Part shown: positions 61,683-64,000 of the stretch, one piece after another
How the letters are laid out: every line of letters begins with the position of its first letter
Position numbering within the stretch: position 1 is the stretch's first letter
DNA from: Oscillospiraceae bacterium
Lineage (GTDB): Bacteria > Bacillota > Clostridia > Oscillospirales > Ruminococcaceae
Direction of reading: 5' to 3'
Assembly: GCA_009777725.1 (NCBI GenBank)
Contig: WRLG01000006.1
Coordinates: forward strand, 1-64,000
Length of the DNA stretch: 64,000 bases
Program-made: the position numbers and the translations under genes
The notes under the pieces: model-generated
Databases searched by the model: none
What the model saw: the letters and a program-made list of their open reading frames with translations, nothing else
What the model was told of the DNA's origin: nothing

Positions 61683-61710
61683 TTGACAAATCTGAAAATG
61701 GGTGTATAAT
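61683..61710 (+). promoter_or_regulatory. Promoter of argC
   Basis: TTGACA (61683-61688), 16-base spacer, TATAAT (61705-61710), leaving a 5' leader of about 50 bases. Confidence 0.75.
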
Positions 61711-61766
61711 AATATCTATACTCTGTATTCAGACTAAAATTATCATAAAAAAGGGGCGTAAATATT

Positions 61767-62720
61767 ATGGCAGCTAAGGTTTTTATCGATGGTCAAGAGG
61801 GGACAACGGGCTTGCGTATTCATGACAGGCTCAAAGCCAGAGATGATATAGAATTAATTGAAATTGAGCCCGCGCTTCGCAAAAGCCCGGAGGAGAGGAA
61901 GCGGCTTTTAAACGAGGCTGATTTCGCCGTTCTCTGCCTGCCCGATGCGGCGGCTATAGAAGCGGTTTCTTTTGTTCAAAATAAAACTACGCGGGTGATT
62001 GATGCTTCCACCGCGCACAGAACCCATCCGGGTTGGGCTTACGGGCTTCCCGAGTTGTCTAAGGCGCATAGGAGCAAAATAGCATCGGGCATGAGGGTTG
62101 CCGTTCCGGGGTGTTATGCTTGCGGATTTAACTCAATTATGTATCCTATAGTTCAAGATAAGCTGATTCAGCCTTATCACCCGCTCTTCTGTCACGCGGT
62201 TTCCGGCTACAGCGGCGGCGGAAAGGGTTTAATCGGGGTTTATGAGGGAGAAGATAAGCCGGCAGGATTTTTCTCCCCTATGCAATATTCTATGGGTCGA
62301 CACCATAAGCATATTAAGGAGATGACGGCAATATCGGAGCTTTCCTATCCGCCGATTTTCAACCCCGCGGTAGACGATTATTACAGCGGCATGGTTGTAA
62401 CCATCCCCCTGCACCTGCGGACGCTGGCGAAAAAAACCTCCGCCGAGCTTATTTGCGCCATGTATGCGGAGCATTATAAAAACCAAAAAGTGATTAAGGT
62501 TATGCCGTTTATGGGAGAAGGGATTCTTGAAAACGGATTCCTCGCCGCAAACACGCTCAAAGACTCCGACTCCATGCAGATTTTTGTCTTCGGAAACAAT
62601 GACCACGCGTTAATCTGCGCCCGCTTTGATAATCTGGGCAAGGGCGCGTCCGGCTCTGCTGTGCAGTGTTTGAATATTATGATGGGGGTTGAGGAGACGG
62701 TTGGGCTTTGTTTGATTTGA
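61767..62720 (+). CDS. argC: N-acetyl-gamma-glutamyl-phosphate reductase (type 2)
   Basis: ArgC reduces N-acetylglutamyl-phosphate with NADPH in arginine synthesis. The 317-residue protein is the shorter type 2 form: KVFIDGQEGTTGLRI start, catalytic Cys in VAVPGCYACGFNSI near 115, GYSGGGKGLI near 150 and PHxxE-like region near RHHKHIKEM. AAGGGGCG before the ATG. No other arg genes are in the window; the usual argCJBD cluster must lie elsewhere. Confidence 0.92.
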   Translation: MAAKVFIDGQEGTTGLRIHDRLKARDDIELIEIEPALRKSPEERKRLLNEADFAVLCLPDAAAIEAVSFVQNKTTRVIDASTAHRTHPGWAYGLPELSKAHRSKIASGMRVAVPGCYACGFNSIMYPIVQDKLIQPYHPLFCHAVSGYSGGGKGLIGVYEGEDKPAGFFSPMQYSMGRHHKHIKEMTAISELSYPPIFNPAVDDYYSGMVVTIPLHLRTLAKKTSAELICAMYAEHYKNQKVIKVMPFMGEGILENGFLAANTLKDSDSMQIFVFGNNDHALICARFDNLGKGASGSAVQCLNIMMGVEETVGLCLI

Positions 62721-62787
62721 GTGCTTCGTGGCAGAGCTTTGTTGTTAGTTAATGGTAATTTCTACAGGTTTATAAAGGGAGGTTGAT

Positions 62788-63693
62788 TTGTTGAAGAATG
62801 TTGCTCATGCAGATGTGCAAGCACCTCCAGTCTGCTTCATAAGCGACCAAGGTAGTTTTATGCCTGAAACTATGAATCCAAAGGGAAAAAAGAGTAATTC
62901 TACTTTCTTAGAGGTGAAAAGCGGAATATCGGTAGCTAAGAATGACATATTACCCTCGGAGTTCCGCAATCAAATCATCTGCGGTGATTCTCTTGATATT
63001 ATGAGAACTATTCCCGATGGCTCTATTGATATTGTCGTCACTTCACCGCCATATAACTTGAAAAATTCCACGGGAAACGGCATGAAAGACGGGCGGGGCG
63101 GGAAATGGAAAAACGCCGAGCTTGTAAACGGCTATGCGGACTATGATGATAATATGCCTCATGAGCTTTATGTTGAATGGCAACGCAAGTGTTTAACCGA
63201 GATGTTTCGCGTTATACCAGACAATGGAGCGATATTTTATAATCACAAGTGGCGGGTTCAAAACGGTTTATTACAAGACAGGCAGGATATAGTGGAGGGG
63301 TTTCCTGTACGGCAGATTATTATTTGGAGACGGAGCGGCGGTATTAACTTCAATGCAGGTTATTTTTTACCTACATACGAGGTAATTTATCTGATTGCGA
63401 AGCCTAAATTTAAGTTAGTATCGAAAGCTAATGCTTATGGTGATGTTTGGGAATTTCCACAAGAAATGAAAAATGAACACCCTGCGCCATTTCCTGTTTC
63501 TTTAATTGACAGAATTATATCATCAACTTTTGCTAATACAGTTCTTGACCCATTTATGGGTTCTGGCACAACTGCTATTGCCGCACTTAACAATAAGCGT
63601 GATTATATTGGCATCGAACTTTCCTCTAAATACTGCAAAATGGCAACTAGCAGGATAAATGAATTTAAAAGGGGACTTTTGTATGAAAAATGA
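62788..63693 (+). CDS. Beta-class site-specific DNA methyltransferase
   Basis: A 301-residue type II-like DNA methyltransferase with motif order IV then I (beta class): catalytic TSPPYN near residue 85, target region between, and the AdoMet motif FMGSGTTAIAAL near 256 followed by NKRDYIGIELSSKYC. The SPPY form is seen in m4C and some m6A enzymes. The TTG at 62788 has AAAGGGAGG 5 bases upstream; a TTG at 62791 is equally possible. A downstream gene overlaps its end, typical of restriction-modification pairs. Confidence 0.9.
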   Translation: MLKNVAHADVQAPPVCFISDQGSFMPETMNPKGKKSNSTFLEVKSGISVAKNDILPSEFRNQIICGDSLDIMRTIPDGSIDIVVTSPPYNLKNSTGNGMKDGRGGKWKNAELVNGYADYDDNMPHELYVEWQRKCLTEMFRVIPDNGAIFYNHKWRVQNGLLQDRQDIVEGFPVRQIIIWRRSGGINFNAGYFLPTYEVIYLIAKPKFKLVSKANAYGDVWEFPQEMKNEHPAPFPVSLIDRIISSTFANTVLDPFMGSGTTAIAALNNKRDYIGIELSSKYCKMATSRINEFKRGLLYEK

Positions 63694-64000
63694 AGCGAAT
63701 GAAATGTACTCTTTGATTGTAAGCTCCCCTTGGAGAAATGCGTATTGGTTTGCAAGAATGTTATTAAATGGCGATAAATATGGCGGCATTGGTACCAAAA
63801 AGGAACGTCAACTGCTTGAATTGTCTGTCCGGCTTGAAGCGATTTTGACACAAGAATCGTTATCTGCACAAGAAAAAATAGAAATTTGCAAAAACTCTCT
63901 TTCCAAAGCGTTTTCAGAATTATTTAAACCTAATACAAAGGGGTGCTTACCCGCGTTACTTTTAGCGGAAGATGTCAGTGCCGAATTTGACACTATTGAA
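63683..64000 (+). CDS. Probable restriction endonuclease, truncated by window edge
   Basis: An open frame from ATG 63683 (overlapping the methyltransferase by 11 bases, TATGAAAAATGA) to the window end, 106 codons without a stop. It reads MKNEANEMYSLIVSSPWRNAYW, then FARMLLNGDKYGGIGTKKERQLLELSV with no known nuclease motif yet in view. Given its coupling to a type II methyltransferase it is probably the cognate endonuclease or a specificity protein. Only the N-terminal portion is present. Confidence 0.7.
   Translation, partial: MKNEANEMYSLIVSSPWRNAYWFARMLLNGDKYGGIGTKKERQLLELSVRLEAILTQESLSAQEKIEICKNSLSKAFSELFKPNTKGCLPALLLAEDVSAEFDTIE

Overview
The window reads as a chromosomal segment of a flagellated, low-to-moderate GC Firmicute, most likely a member of Clostridia (exact family not determinable from sequence alone). 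Reasons: strong AGGAGG-type ribosome binding sites, frequent GTG and TTG starts, many textbook sigma-A promoters (TTGACA, 16-18 bp, TATAAT), a sigma-28 flagellin promoter, the Firmicute gene order rpmG-secE-nusG-rplK-rplA, and typical clostridial families (MutS2, YqeG, DUF421/DUF4363, Rpn). No rRNA, tRNA or CRISPR array was recognised. Intergenic spaces carry dispersed palindromic REP-like units and AT-rich inverted/direct repeats.

Layout. 1-5.6 kb: a nested inverted-repeat element, a small ribbon-helix-helix-like protein, then a Gld-type ABC system (ATPase, permease, auxiliary GldG-like protein, DUF4340 protein). 5.7-18 kb: housekeeping and membrane genes (two AI-2E family transporters, an ECF S component, DUF421/DUF4363 pair, PrmC, a LysM protein, UgpC-type ATPase, TrmD, MutS2/RqcU, a secreted NlpC/P60-like hydrolase, a thioesterase). 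17.5-20.3 kb: a divergent phage-like regulator pair (DUF1492-like activator; HTH-S24 repressor) with the repressor placed in front of radA. 20.3-23.1 kb: an AT-rich two-gene operon, SIR2-TPR protein plus GpsA-like dehydrogenase, with its own promoter, two 15-bp direct repeats just upstream of the -35 box and long perfect hairpins at both ends; this is the best candidate here for an undescribed (possibly antiviral, NAD-linked) system. 23.2-30 kb: yqeG/nfo-like/aroQ/transglutaminase operon, MscS, transaldolase-like aldolase, a chemotaxis receptor.

30-38.5 kb: a VapBC-like pair, then the rod-shape operon mreB-mreC-[hybrid histidine kinase]-mreD-PBP2, unusual because a 941-residue cytoplasmic hybrid kinase separates mreC from mreD. 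38.8-42.9 kb: a RelE-like toxin with a short partner that has no visible HTH, an Rpn nuclease, and two paralogous secreted proteins in convergent orientation flanking rsmE. 43-46.2 kb: two flagellin genes with a small-protein/retropepsin-like pair between them on the other strand. 46.3-50.3 kb: a zinc-type uptake operon whose binding lipoprotein carries nine exact-length His/Asp repeats. 50.3-54.7 kb: a Gly-rich surface protein, an unlisted 47-codon gene sharing its leader, a second RelE-like pair and a PrsA/SurA-like lipoprotein.

54.9-64 kb: a three-domain S1 protein, rpmG-secE-nusG-rplK-rplA, recG, a HEPN protein with a degenerate nucleotidyltransferase-like partner, argC (short type 2 form) and, at the right edge, a beta-class DNA methyltransferase overlapping a truncated downstream gene that is probably its restriction partner.
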